Positions 17,360-26,597 are shown, counted from the first letter of the stretch. The stretch is 64,000 nucleotides of DNA from Sedimentitalea xiamensis (GCF_030164465.1 NZ_JASNJE010000012.1:1-64000), one strand, 5' to 3'. The notes: a model not told the origin generated them from the sequence alone. Made by a program: numbers and translations.

Positions 17360-18034
17360 ATGCTTCGTTGTCTGTCCATTGCGCTCTTGATTGGAACCGG
17401 ATCGGCAACGATCGCCCAGACGGCACCTTCGCCGCGCGAAATCGCCACCTATGACGGGTTGTTCAAGGCAGCCCATGAGGGCGATGTTTCCGCGATCCGG
17501 CAACTGGCGGCCGCCGGTGCGGATGTCAACGCGCGCGACGCCGCGGGGCGCACGCCGATACATGTGGCGTCTTTCGCATCCCGGGACGATGCCTTGCGCG
17601 CCTTGGCCGCGGCCGGGGCGGACATGAACGCGCTGGACGGGGATGCCTATGACGTGGTGACAATCGCGGCGGTGGCCGACGATCCCGACCTGATGTCGCT
17701 CGCCATCGAACTTGGCAACGATCCGGGCCTTGTCACCAGCCCCTACGATGGCACGGCGCTGATCGCCGCGGCGCATCTCGGGCACGCGGAGGTCGTCCGG
17801 AGGCTGATCGGCGCCGGCGCTCCGCTCGATCATGTCAACAACCTGCGTTGGACGGCGGTGATGGAATCTGTCGTGCTCGGCGATGGCGGGCCGGACCATC
17901 AGGCGGTGCTGGACGCATTGCTCGATGCGGGGGCCGACAGGTCGCTTGCCGACAGTGCCGGCGTGACGCCGCTCCGGCATGCCGAAAGCCGGGGATATGC
18001 GGAAATGGCAGAGCGGCTCCGGATGGGCGACTGA
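17360..18034 (+). CDS. Exported ankyrin-repeat protein
   Basis: 224 residues. A signal peptide (MLRCLSIALLIGTGSATIAQ) is followed by ankyrin repeats from about residue 35 to the end, with recognisable units such as LAAAGADVNARDAAGRTPIH, LIGAGAPLDHVNNLRWTAVM and LLDAGADRSLADSAGVTPLR, roughly five repeats in all. GAAAGG lies 8 bases before the ATG. Periplasmic ankyrin proteins bind partner proteins; in some bacteria they accompany catalases or stress proteins, but no such partner is adjacent here, so the role is unknown. Confidence 0.85.
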   Translation: MLRCLSIALLIGTGSATIAQTAPSPREIATYDGLFKAAHEGDVSAIRQLAAAGADVNARDAAGRTPIHVASFASRDDALRALAAAGADMNALDGDAYDVVTIAAVADDPDLMSLAIELGNDPGLVTSPYDGTALIAAAHLGHAEVVRRLIGAGAPLDHVNNLRWTAVMESVVLGDGGPDHQAVLDALLDAGADRSLADSAGVTPLRHAESRGYAEMAERLRMGD

Positions 18035-18065
18035 ACCGACCGCCGCCGGGACGATGCTTGCCCCG

Positions 18066-19724
18066 TCAGGCATCCGCCAGCCGGCTTTCGAGAAGTTCGC
18101 CATGTTCCTCGAGCAGCGGATAGGCGATCATCGCGAATGAGGTGTTGAGCATTTTCAGGGCGCGCAGCAATTCGAGGTGAATCGCGCTGGTTTCGAAGGA
18201 TTCGGTCAGCCCCTGGCGCAGCCGCTTCAGGTGCTTGCGCACCAGGGCCTGTTCCAGGTCGCGAACCTTTTCCTTCTGCTCCACCAGTTCGCGCGCAAGC
18301 CCCACATCTTCGGAAATGAGAACCGTGATTCCGTGCTGCACGTTCCGTAGAACCGTGTCGTAAAAATCCGAAAGCTCGCGCCAGCCCTCATCCGAGAAAT
18401 TCAGCTTCTCGGCATTTTTGCGCCGCGCGAGGTCGACCATCTTCCGCACGATCGCATCGGCACCGGCCTCGAGGTTGACGGCGACCCCGGACAGGTTGAA
18501 CGCGCGCGTTCCGGTATCCTCGTCGGGGTCGTCGCTGCGGATACCCGTCAGGTAGATCCGCAGGTCCATCGACATGCGGGCGATGTCCTTCATGTCCAGA
18601 ACCAGTCGCTGGGCGATGGCGTCGTCGTAGCTGTCAAAAAGGCCGATGGCCTCACGCAGCATGATCTCGATCCGGTTTCCGATCTCGACGAGTTCGCGTT
18701 GCGCGCAGGCAAAGGCCCGTCGTGGCTGGTTCTGGACCGTCTGGTCCAGCGCCGACCGCGCCAGGGTATCGGACAGGGCGCCGGCGCGACTGGGAAGAAG
18801 GCGGGTTGCGAGCCGCATGAGCGGCGCGACGAGCGGAAGCCCCAGGGCCAGAAGCGCAAGGTTGAAGAACAGATGGATATTCAGGATCTGCTGGGCGGCG
18901 GAAGACCCGACAAGCAGCGCGGATGCGCCGAACTGTGTCAGCAAGACCAGGGCCAGCGCTGCGCCGCCGCCGCGCAACGCGAGGTTTGTCCAGACGACCC
19001 GCTGCACCGTCACATCCGCCTTGAGGGTCAGAAAGAACGCGATCAGCGCTCCCCCGAGATTGGCGCCGAGCACCATGGCGGCCGCGGCCTCGACCGACAG
19101 GAGACCCTGTTGGGCAAGCGTCGCGAAAAGCAGCACCGCAGCGACGCTCGAATGAAACAGCCAGGCGAAAATCGCGGCAATGAGAAAGGCGGAGACCGGA
19201 TCGCCCGCGAGATACACCATGGCCGCCTGCGCCGCCCCGCTTTCCGAAAGCGGCGCGCTCGCCTGTCGGATCAGGTCCAGAGACAGAAAGATCAGCGCGA
19301 GCCCGATCAGAATCCGGCCAATCTGGCGGAGATTCCGGCGCGAGCTGCGCAGAAAGAACATGACGCCCACGAGAAGCAGCAGCGGGGTCAGAAGCCCGAC
19401 CCTGGAATTGAGGATCTGCGCCACGATGGCCGAGCCGAGATCGGCGCCCAGAATGATCGCCAGCCCGGTGACGCCCCCGATTGCACCCGCCGACATGAAG
19501 CCCGCCAGAAGCATTGCCACGGCCGTCGAACTTTGCAGCAGGACGGCCGCCGCGGCGCCGGTAGCCGCTGCCGTGAAACGGTTCTTCGTGGATCGCCGCA
19601 GCCACCGGCGCAGGTGCCCGCCGAATGCCCGTTCGAATCCGGTGCGCACAAGGCGCACGGACCAAAGCAGCAGCGCCGCCGCCGCCGCCATGTTCAACAG
19701 AACTATCACCGGGGAACTGATCAT
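18066..19724 (-). CDS. Na+/phosphate cotransporter family protein (NptA-like with PhoU tail)
   Basis: 552-residue inner-membrane protein. The first half has two inverted Na/Pi-cotransporter repeats of several membrane segments; the signature QSSTA is at residues 64-68, and the second repeat carries HSS at 191-193. The C-terminal third is a soluble PhoU-like helical domain (from about residue 330, containing RMSMDLRIYLTGIR and coiled stretches). It would take up phosphate or regulate phosphate flux. It lies just downstream of, and on the same strand as, the ugp-type operon (17 bp after the phosphodiesterase stop in the direction of transcription), so co-transcription with phosphorus scavenging genes is plausible. 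Confidence 0.88.
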   Translation of the reverse strand: MISSPVIVLLNMAAAAALLLWSVRLVRTGFERAFGGHLRRWLRRSTKNRFTAAATGAAAAVLLQSSTAVAMLLAGFMSAGAIGGVTGLAIILGADLGSAIVAQILNSRVGLLTPLLLLVGVMFFLRSSRRNLRQIGRILIGLALIFLSLDLIRQASAPLSESGAAQAAMVYLAGDPVSAFLIAAIFAWLFHSSVAAVLLFATLAQQGLLSVEAAAAMVLGANLGGALIAFFLTLKADVTVQRVVWTNLALRGGGAALALVLLTQFGASALLVGSSAAQQILNIHLFFNLALLALGLPLVAPLMRLATRLLPSRAGALSDTLARSALDQTVQNQPRRAFACAQRELVEIGNRIEIMLREAIGLFDSYDDAIAQRLVLDMKDIARMSMDLRIYLTGIRSDDPDEDTGTRAFNLSGVAVNLEAGADAIVRKMVDLARRKNAEKLNFSDEGWRELSDFYDTVLRNVQHGITVLISEDVGLARELVEQKEKVRDLEQALVRKHLKRLRQGLTESFETSAIHLELLRALKMLNTSFAMIAYPLLEEHGELLESRLADA

Positions 19725-19740
19725 CTTCTCTACATGCCTT

Positions 19741-20562
19741 CTACCGGACGGTCATCGGAATTTCCTGGAACGGAAACGGGCCGCTTGCAATTTCAAGCGG
19801 CACCGCGGCCCAGACCCCGTCCGGTCCGGTGTCGAATACGGCGCAGCCCGTCGGTCCGGTCATGAACCCCACGGGCGCGTCCGGCCGCAGGTCGAGCGCG
19901 AAGGCGCTGGAGACCGCCGGCGCGGTGGCGACCGGGTGACGCCCGATCCGGCCTTGAAAAACCCCGTGGACGTGACCGGCCACCACAATGATCTCTCCGC
20001 CGGCCTGCGCGAGCGTCGCCTGCAACGCGGGGATGTCTTCAAGCCCGATCGCGTCCATGAACCGGATACCCGTGCGCAAGGGCGGGTGATGGACCGCGAC
20101 GACCACCGGCCGCGACCCGGCGCGCGCCAGGGCTTCGGACAGAAAGGCGAGGCTTTCGGGACGCAACGCGCCGCCACCCTGGCCTTCGACCAGCGTGTCA
20201 AGCCCGATGACGACAGTGTCGCCGATTTCGGTGGTCCAGTCGATCAGCCCGCTCGACGGCATGGCGGGGCTGTCGGCGAAGGCTTTCCGAAATTCGGCGC
20301 GGTCGTCGTGGTTGCCGGGAATGGCGAGAAGCGGAAGCCCGAGACGGTCAAGTTGGCCGCGCGCGAAGCGGTAGCTTTCCGCGGTGCCGTCGTCGCTGAC
20401 ATCGCCCGTGACCAGCACCGCGTCCAGATGCCCCAGCGCCGCCCGCCGGTCGATGAGCCGTTCCACCGCGGTGCGCAGGATCGCCCGTGTGTCCAGAACG
20501 CCCGAGGCCCGCGCCCCTGCCGCGACCACATGCAGATCGGTGAGTTGAAGGAACCGCGCCAT
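19741..20562 (-). CDS. Class III metallophosphodiesterase (CpdA/GpdQ-like)
   Basis: 273-residue calcineurin-like phosphoesterase with the full dimetal set: D9 and H11 (LTDLH), D54 (GDVSD), N84-H85-D86 (GNHDD), H157 (HHPP), H196 and H198 (GHVHG). This pattern fits the cAMP phosphodiesterase/glycerophosphodiesterase GpdQ class. Position as last gene of a ugp-type operon (4 bp after the second permease) argues that it hydrolyses imported glycerophosphodiesters to glycerol-3-phosphate and an alcohol; cyclic-nucleotide hydrolysis remains possible. No signal peptide, so it acts in the cytoplasm. Confidence 0.85.
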   Translation of the reverse strand: MARFLQLTDLHVVAAGARASGVLDTRAILRTAVERLIDRRAALGHLDAVLVTGDVSDDGTAESYRFARGQLDRLGLPLLAIPGNHDDRAEFRKAFADSPAMPSSGLIDWTTEIGDTVVIGLDTLVEGQGGGALRPESLAFLSEALARAGSRPVVVAVHHPPLRTGIRFMDAIGLEDIPALQATLAQAGGEIIVVAGHVHGVFQGRIGRHPVATAPAVSSAFALDLRPDAPVGFMTGPTGCAVFDTGPDGVWAAVPLEIASGPFPFQEIPMTVR

Positions 20563-20566
20563 CGGA

Positions 20567-21376
20567 CTACTTGATCCCGGCGCGCAGGAAGGCCTGCACG
20601 AACTGACGCTGGAACACCAGGAACGCGACCAGCAGGGGCGCGATGGACATCATCGTTGCGGCTGAGATCACCGAAATGTCCACGCCGTTCTCGGGTGCCC
20701 CGAAAATCGAAAGGCCGACCGTAAGCGGCCGGGTATCGGGCGAATTGGTCACGATCAGAGGCCACAGGAAATTGTTCCAGTGGGTCGATACCGACACCAG
20801 CGCATAGGCCAGGTAGGTCGGACGGGCCAGCGGGACGTAGACCCGCCAGAGGATGCCGAACCAGCCGCAGCCTTCGACCCGCGCGGCCTCGTGAAGCTCT
20901 ATCGGCACGCCCTTGAAGGCCTGGCGCATGAGGAAGATGCCGAAGGCGGACGCCATGTAGGGCATGCCGACGCCGGGGATCGTGTCAAAAAGCCCCAGCC
21001 GCGAAACCATGGCGTAGTTTTCCACGATCAGCACTTCGGGCAGGATGAAAAGCTGCATCAGCACCAGGATGAACACGAGATCGCGGCCGGGAAACCGGAC
21101 TTTGGCGAAAGCGAACCCGGCCAGCGTGGTGACCACGAACTGGCCTGCCAGTATGACCGTGACCAGAACGAACGTGTTCAGAAAATACCGCAGCCACGGC
21201 GCACCGGCCCAGGCGGTGCGGAAATTGTCCAGCGTCCAGGGCGCGGCGACGTTGAAATTGACCGCGTCGGATGTCGTGTGGAACGCCGCCCAGAACGCGA
21301 AGAGAAGCGGCGATATCCAGATCACGGCAAGCAGCAAGGCGCCGAACATTTCGATGCGGCGGAAAAAGGCGTTCAT
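20567..21376 (-). CDS. ugpE: Sugar/glycerol-phosphate ABC permease, UgpE-like
   Basis: 269-residue MalG/UgpE-type inner-membrane permease with six predicted membrane segments and the EAA loop HEAARVEGCGWFGILWRVYV. The ATG at 21376 overlaps the stop of the preceding permease by 4 bp; the frame is open further upstream to 21976, but that part is antisense-like and not permease sequence. Forms the channel with the UgpA-like subunit and is driven by the UgpC-like ATPase. UgpE is assigned from operon composition; other carbohydrate substrates cannot be excluded. Confidence 0.85.
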   Translation of the reverse strand: MNAFFRRIEMFGALLLAVIWISPLLFAFWAAFHTTSDAVNFNVAAPWTLDNFRTAWAGAPWLRYFLNTFVLVTVILAGQFVVTTLAGFAFAKVRFPGRDLVFILVLMQLFILPEVLIVENYAMVSRLGLFDTIPGVGMPYMASAFGIFLMRQAFKGVPIELHEAARVEGCGWFGILWRVYVPLARPTYLAYALVSVSTHWNNFLWPLIVTNSPDTRPLTVGLSIFGAPENGVDISVISAATMMSIAPLLVAFLVFQRQFVQAFLRAGIK

Positions 21377-22266
21377 TGATAATGCGTCCGCTTGTCGAGG
21401 TAGGAAAACTTGATCCCGGCGACGATCCCGAGCACCACGAGCACGAGGATCGTCATCGCCGCGGCATGGGGCGCATCGAAGAAGGCGAAAGCCATCTCCC
21501 AGATGTAGTAGAGGATCAGTTTCGAGGCGTCGTTCGGCCCGCCCTTGGTCAGGATGAACAGGTGGTCGATGAGCTTTACCGAATTGATCAGGGCATTGAC
21601 CATGATGAAAAGCGTCGTCGGCATCAGCAGCGGCAGCACGATCCGGCGGGTGTAGGTCCAGCGGCTTGCCCCCTCTATGTCGGAGGCCTCTTTCAGGTCT
21701 TCGGGTATGGTCTGAAGCGCGGCAAGGTAGAAGATCATGAAGAAACCGGCCTCTTTCCAGATCGTCACGATGATCACTGCCCAGAGCGCGGTTTCCGGCT
21801 GGCCCAGCCAGTTGACCGAGGGCAGCCCGAAAAGCGATCCGATCTGATCCAGCACGCCAAGACCCGGTGTGTAGAAGAACAGCCACAGGTTCGCGGCGGC
21901 GATCATCGGCAGAACGGTCGGGGTGAAATAGGCCGTGCGCACGAAACCGCGCGCGGGAATCCTGGAATTGGCCCAAAGCGCCATCGCGAGCGCGATGGCG
22001 ATGGACATCGGGATCGTGACCCCGGCATAGACGAGGTTATTGCCGACGACCTTCCAGAAGGTCGGATCGGCGAACAGGTCGGCGTAGTTTTCGATGCCGA
22101 CGAATTCGCTGGGACGGCGGCGGGTGCCGCGCGAGAACAGGCTCGACCAGAATGTCGCGACCGACGGATATAAGGCAAAGAGCGTGAGCAGGATCGCGGC
22201 GGGCGACAGCAGGAGCCAGCCGTAGACCGCCTGCCTTCGCTTTTCGAGATCGACGTGCTCCGCCAT
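21373..22266 (-). CDS. ugpA: Sugar/glycerol-phosphate ABC permease, UgpA-like
   Basis: 297-residue MalF/UgpA-type permease. Six membrane segments begin with YGWLLLSPAAILLTLFALYP, and the EAA loop reads KEASDIEGASRWTYTRRIVL. It lies between the binding protein gene (71 bp upstream) and the second permease (4-bp overlap). The compact N-terminus before the first segment (about 15 residues) matches UgpA rather than the longer MalF. Confidence 0.85.
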   Translation of the reverse strand: MAEHVDLEKRRQAVYGWLLLSPAAILLTLFALYPSVATFWSSLFSRGTRRRPSEFVGIENYADLFADPTFWKVVGNNLVYAGVTIPMSIAIALAMALWANSRIPARGFVRTAYFTPTVLPMIAAANLWLFFYTPGLGVLDQIGSLFGLPSVNWLGQPETALWAVIIVTIWKEAGFFMIFYLAALQTIPEDLKEASDIEGASRWTYTRRIVLPLLMPTTLFIMVNALINSVKLIDHLFILTKGGPNDASKLILYYIWEMAFAFFDAPHAAAMTILVLVVLGIVAGIKFSYLDKRTHYQ

Positions 22267-22337
22267 GGATCGGTCCTTTGCCCGCAGGGGGCCATGATTG
22301 CGGACGCCCGGCCAGAACCGGACGCCCGCGGATTGGG

Positions 22338-23594
22338 TTATTGGTAGTCGCGCAACAGCCGTGTGGCCGCCGCCTGCGCCTCGGCCAGCGCGTCGGCAGG
22401 GGTTTTGCTGCCGGTGAGCGCGGCCTGGATGGCGTTGTTCAGCCCCTCGCGCACCCGCGCCGTTTCGAAGGTGGAGAATTCCGCCACCGCGTTTTCCAGC
22501 TGATTGCGCGCCACCAGCGCGGGCGGGAATTCCTGGGTATAGGTTTGCAGCGCCTCGGTTTCATAAGCGGCGGGCGAGACGCCCATGTAGCCGGTCCGGA
22601 TCGACCAGTTCGCGGCCTGTTCCGGCGAGGTCATGAACGCGATGAGCTTGAGCGCCGCGGCTTTCTCTTCGTCGGTCGTGTCCTTGAAGACATAGAAGTT
22701 GCCGCCGCCGGTCGGAGACCCTTTCCTGACATTCGCCGGCAGCTCTGCCACGCCGAAATCGAAGCTGGCGTCGTTCTTCACCGCCGTCAGGTTTCCTGTG
22801 GAATGCCACATCATCGCGGTCTGCCCTTCAAGAAAGGCCTGGCGCAAGGTGCCCCATTCGACGGTGCCCTCGGGCATGATGCCATGTTCCGTCGACAGCG
22901 ATTTCCAGAATTCGAGCGTGTCCACGACCGCCGCGTCGTCGAAATAGGTCGTCAACCCGTCGTTGGACATGACTTCCTTGCCGTTCTGGATCGCCAGGGC
23001 CTGGAACATCCAGTAGGGATAGCCGGTCGACGGGATCATCAGCCCGTAGGTACCATCCTTTGTCAACGCCTTGCCCATGCTGACCATCTCGTCCCAGGTG
23101 CTTGGCGGCGCCTCGGGGTCAAGGCCGGCCGCGCGGAACTTGTCCTTGTTGTAGTATGCTACTATGGTGGAGCGCTGGAACGGGATACCCCAGGTCTTGC
23201 CTTCGATCTGACCATTCGCCATCAGCGCCGGATAAAAGCTGTTCAGCCAGTCGTCGCTCACGCCGTCGATGTCGTCAAAGGCGACGATCAGGTCCTGTTC
23301 GATGAGGTCGTATGCATCGATCGAGAACATCACCGCAAGCTGTGCAGGTTCGCCCGAAGCCAGCGCGGACAGGGCGCGCACGCGGGTGTCGTCGTAGTTT
23401 CCCGAATAGATCGCGTTGACCTTGATGTCCGGATTTGCGGCCTCGAATTCGGCCACCATGCCGTCCACCACCTCGGTCAGCGCGCCGCCGACCGCGATGG
23501 GATAGTACATGGTCAGTTCCGTTTCCGCCGCCGCCGATGCGGCGATGGCGGTGGCCGAGATGGCGGCCAGGCCGATCTTGTTGAATGTGTTCAT
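22338..23594 (-). CDS. ugpB: ABC transporter substrate-binding protein, UgpB-like
   Basis: 418-residue exported binding protein of the glycerol-3-phosphate/sugar class. The signal peptide ends near AIAASAAAET; the mature protein starts TELTMYYPIAVGGALTEVVD, very like UgpB, where this first strand lines the glycerol-3-phosphate site. The conserved GIPFQRSTIVAYYNKD and the GTLRQAF-type segment are present. By family knowledge UgpB binds glycerol-3-phosphate or glycerophosphocholine. Sits between the ATPase and the permease genes. Confidence 0.87.
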   Translation of the reverse strand: MNTFNKIGLAAISATAIAASAAAETELTMYYPIAVGGALTEVVDGMVAEFEAANPDIKVNAIYSGNYDDTRVRALSALASGEPAQLAVMFSIDAYDLIEQDLIVAFDDIDGVSDDWLNSFYPALMANGQIEGKTWGIPFQRSTIVAYYNKDKFRAAGLDPEAPPSTWDEMVSMGKALTKDGTYGLMIPSTGYPYWMFQALAIQNGKEVMSNDGLTTYFDDAAVVDTLEFWKSLSTEHGIMPEGTVEWGTLRQAFLEGQTAMMWHSTGNLTAVKNDASFDFGVAELPANVRKGSPTGGGNFYVFKDTTDEEKAAALKLIAFMTSPEQAANWSIRTGYMGVSPAAYETEALQTYTQEFPPALVARNQLENAVAEFSTFETARVREGLNNAIQAALTGSKTPADALAEAQAAATRLLRDYQ

Positions 23595-23632
23595 TTTTCT
23601 TCTCCGAGATGCGTCGTGTTTTGGGTCGGTCG

Positions 23633-24667
23633 TTAAGCAGATACCCCGGTCGGCTGCAAAAGCCGCAGGCCTCCTTCGTCAAAAAAGTGGAGATCCTCGT
23701 CGGCGAAGGTGATTTCCATCTCTTCACCGGTCGGGATGTGTTTCAGTCCGGGCATGCTCACCGTCAGACCGCTAGCCGCCGGGTGTGACAAACCGATGAA
23801 GGTTTCCGATCCGAGAAATTCGCATTCCGAAACATGGCAGGTCAGACGCCCGGTGCCCGGATCGGCCAGGCGCATGTTTTCCGCGCGCAGCCCGATCGTC
23901 GCCGCGCCAGGGAACCCCGGCAATATCCGGCCGTCGATCAGGGCCATCGGCGGCGCACCCACGAATTCGGCAACGAAGGTGTTGGCGGGCCTGTAATACA
24001 GATCCTCCGGGGCGCCGGTCTGCTGGATGCGCCCGTCTTTCATCAGGACGACCATGTCGGCCATGCTCATGGCCTCGGTCTGGTCGTGGGTCACATAGAC
24101 GACGGTAATTCCCAGATCCACCTGAAGCTTCTTGATGTCCTTGCGCACAGAGGCGCGGAGCTTCGCGTCCAGGTTCGACAGCGGTTCGTCCATCAGGCAG
24201 AGCGGCTGGTTCGCGACAATCGCCCGCGCCAGCGCCACCCGTTGCCGCTGGCCACCCGAAAGTTCGCCGGGCCTGCGTGCCTCGTAGCCCAGAAGCCCGG
24301 TGATATCGAGGGCGCGCTTCAGTTTTTCGCGCCGTTCCGCCGCCGCGACCTTGCGCACCTTCAATCCGAAAACCACGTTCTCGGCGACGCTCAGGTGCGG
24401 GAAAAGGGCGTAGGACTGAAAGACCATCGACAGATTGCGCTCTGACGGCGCCGCCAGGGTCACGTTCCGCCCGTCGATCGTGATCTGGCCCTCGTCGGGA
24501 AGTTCGAGCCCGGACAGAAGCCGGAGCGTCGTCGATTTTCCGCAGCCGGACGGTCCGAGAAGCGCAACGAACGATCCGCGCGGGATCGAAAGCGAGATGT
24601 TCTCGACGCCCAGCTGACTGTTCCAGCGTTTGGCGACATTTTCCATGTGAACGAAGGGATCGGTCAT
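23633..24667 (-). CDS. ugpC: ABC transporter ATP-binding protein, UgpC/MalK-like
   Basis: 344-residue ATPase. Walker A GPSGCGKS at 38-45, Q-loop in VFQSYALFPH, signature LSGGQ at 135-139, Walker B LCLMDEPLSNLDAKLR, and a C-terminal TOBE-type regulatory domain from about residue 235. Its ATG lies inside the end of the regulator gene (4-bp overlap), so regulator and transporter form one transcript. UgpC assignment rests on the operon. Confidence 0.87.
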   Translation of the reverse strand: MTDPFVHMENVAKRWNSQLGVENISLSIPRGSFVALLGPSGCGKSTTLRLLSGLELPDEGQITIDGRNVTLAAPSERNLSMVFQSYALFPHLSVAENVVFGLKVRKVAAAERREKLKRALDITGLLGYEARRPGELSGGQRQRVALARAIVANQPLCLMDEPLSNLDAKLRASVRKDIKKLQVDLGITVVYVTHDQTEAMSMADMVVLMKDGRIQQTGAPEDLYYRPANTFVAEFVGAPPMALIDGRILPGFPGAATIGLRAENMRLADPGTGRLTCHVSECEFLGSETFIGLSHPAASGLTVSMPGLKHIPTGEEMEITFADEDLHFFDEGGLRLLQPTGVSA

Positions 24668-25446
24668 TCCCCGTCCCTATCCTCTGCGTAGATGACATGT
24701 TCGCCAAGTCCCGCGACGAGGTCGGCAAAGGCGGGCGGAGGCGGATGGTCGCAGATCACCAGGTCGACGTCGGCAAGATTGCAGCCGGCCGCCGGGGCAA
24801 GCCGGCCGAACTTGCTGCTGTCGATGACCAGGATGGATTTCTGCGCGTTCCTGCGCATCTGTTCGGTGGCGCGCACTTCGGCCCGGTGAAACTCCAGCAA
24901 TCCCCCGTCGGCGTCGATTCCGGCGGTTCCGAAGATCGCATATTCGGCCCGGTAGCGGGCAAAGAATTCGACCACCTCTTCGCCCACGAAGTCCCGGTCC
25001 GGCAGCCGGATGTCGCCGCCCGGCAATATGATCCGGTTGGACACTTCTTCGCTCAACGCGACTGCCGCGCTGAGGTTGTTGGTTATGACCGTCAGTTCCT
25101 TGCGGCGGTGCAAGGACCGCGCGACGCTCAGCGCCGTCGAACCGATCGAGATGAACAGGGTGGCCCCGTCGGGGACCTGCGCCGCGGCCACCTCGGCAAT
25201 GGCCCGCTTGCCGATCAGATTGGTGCCGGCACGCTGATCGAAGGGCGTGTTCAACCGGCCCTCCGCCAGTTCGATGCGCCCGTGCGCGCGGCGCAGGCCT
25301 GTCCCGCGGCAAAGGATGTCGAGATCGCGCCGGATCGTCTGTGTCGATACGCCCAGCATTTCGGCAAGTGCCCCCACGCTCACGCCTCCCCGTTCCTGAA
25401 CGACCTGCTGAATCAGGTCGCGCCGTCTGGTTTTCTTGGACGCCAT
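24664..25446 (-). CDS. DeoR/GlpR-family transcriptional regulator of the ugp-type operon
   Basis: 260 residues. The N-terminal DeoR winged helix-turn-helix is at about 8-60 (VSVGALAEMLGVSTQTIRRD), followed by a DeoRC sensor domain with GSTALSVARSL and ITNNLSAAVAL, the fold that binds sugar phosphates. I chose the ATG at 25446 (AGGGA upstream); the frame extends to 25500, but these added residues are not family-like. GlpR-type members respond to glycerol-3-phosphate, which fits the operon. It probably represses its own operon and the divergent HAD gene through the inverted repeat at 25490-25524. Confidence 0.88.
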   Translation of the reverse strand: MASKKTRRRDLIQQVVQERGGVSVGALAEMLGVSTQTIRRDLDILCRGTGLRRAHGRIELAEGRLNTPFDQRAGTNLIGKRAIAEVAAAQVPDGATLFISIGSTALSVARSLHRRKELTVITNNLSAAVALSEEVSNRIILPGGDIRLPDRDFVGEEVVEFFARYRAEYAIFGTAGIDADGGLLEFHRAEVRATEQMRRNAQKSILVIDSSKFGRLAPAAGCNLADVDLVICDHPPPPAFADLVAGLGEHVIYAEDRDGE

Positions 25447-25489
25447 CGAATCCCTGTCGTTTTGTTCATATGATGCACAAGTAAAGCTA

Positions 25490-25524
25490 CATAACAACAA
25501 AATTTACTATCGTTTGTGGTTATG
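25490..25524. promoter_or_regulatory. Candidate operator of the DeoR-type regulator
   Basis: Inverted repeat CATAACAACAAA (25490-25501) / TTTGTGGTTATG (25513-25524), 11 of 12 positions matched, spacer 11 bases. A related half-site TTTCGGTTATG is near 25602-25612 and a weaker one (AGTTGTTAC) near 25560-25568. The repeat sits in the AT-rich divergent region (25447-25712) between the regulator gene and a HAD phosphatase gene, 44 bp before the regulator start. This position fits autoregulation. Binding is inferred. Confidence 0.6.
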
Positions 25525-25712
25525 AATCCAACCGCTGTTCTCGACCATTCTTTTTACATAGTTGTTACAAAAGATTGCGCTTGTTTCCGATTTCCGGTCT
25601 GATTTCGGTTATGTCGTATTGTGCTTTTTTCTTCCATTTTGACATGCTCTCGCTACCATGGGCAAGAGCGGCGTCCCCAGGGCGCAATTTGAACAAGGGG
25701 CCGGCCAGATAC

Positions 25713-26597
25713 ATGGATGACGCTGTCAGCATTTTCGACCGTTACCAGGCCGTTCGGCACAGGCTCCCCAAGGCGCGGTGCGGCGCAGCGACGGTCGATG
25801 TGGAATCGCTTCTGGACATCGCGCCGGAAGTCGACGCCTTTGTCTTCGACGCCTTCGGAGTGCTGAATGTCGGGGAAACCCCGATTCCGGGTGCGGCAGA
25901 GCGGCTGGATCAGCTCCGCGCCGCCGGGCATATGATCCGGATCTTGTCCAACGCGGCCAGCTACGATCATGCCGGCGCCACAGAAAAATTCCGAAAACTC
26001 GGTATCCGGATCAGTCCGGATGAGATCGTCACCAGCCGTGACGCGGCGATCCGATGTCTCGGGCCGGGTCTTTGGGGATGCATCGCCGCCCCTGATGACG
26101 ATCTTTCGGACATTCCGGCCGACACCATCCGGCTTGACGACGGTCCGGCAGAGTATGACCGGGTCGACAACTTTCTGTTCCTGTCCACGGAATCATGGCG
26201 GCCGGAACGCCAGGCCATGCTCAGAAACAGCCTGATGTCCCACCCGCGCCCGGTCGTGATCGCCAACGCCGATCTCGCCGCGCCGCGCGACTTCGGCTTC
26301 TCGCTGGAGCCGGGGCATTTCGGCCATTTGCTTGCCGATGACGGACTCGCCGATATCAGGTTCCTGGGCAAGCCGTTCCCGGAGGTTTACGAAATGGTGG
26401 AATCGTCCTTGGCCGGTGTTCCGCCCGAACGGATCGCCATGTGTGGCGACACCTTGCACACGGATATACTGGGTGCAGTGGCGCGGGGCTGGCGCACCGT
26501 TCTCGTGACTCGGGACGGCATGTTTTCCGGCATGGACACGCGTGGGTTCTGCGACCGATCTGCGCTTGTTCCGACGTGGCGCCTGCCGCGGATATGA
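25713..26597 (+). CDS. HAD superfamily IIA phosphatase (TIGR01459-like), copy 1
   Basis: 294-residue HAD hydrolase. Motif I DAFVFDAFGVLNVG (nucleophile Asp and acid/base Asp-type pair degenerate to DAFG), cap-class IIA arrangement, the Lys of motif III in FLGKPFPEVYE, and motif IV in MCGDTLHTDILGA. The second Asp of motif I (DxD) is replaced by Ala-Phe, as seen in some members of this group, so catalysis may be altered. It diverges from the ugp-type regulator, suggesting a role on a phosphorylated product such as glycerol phosphate. I start at 25713 (MDDAVSIFDRYQ), which aligns with the second HAD gene at 31991. Confidence 0.8.
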   Translation: MDDAVSIFDRYQAVRHRLPKARCGAATVDVESLLDIAPEVDAFVFDAFGVLNVGETPIPGAAERLDQLRAAGHMIRILSNAASYDHAGATEKFRKLGIRISPDEIVTSRDAAIRCLGPGLWGCIAAPDDDLSDIPADTIRLDDGPAEYDRVDNFLFLSTESWRPERQAMLRNSLMSHPRPVVIANADLAAPRDFGFSLEPGHFGHLLADDGLADIRFLGKPFPEVYEMVESSLAGVPPERIAMCGDTLHTDILGAVARGWRTVLVTRDGMFSGMDTRGFCDRSALVPTWRLPRI

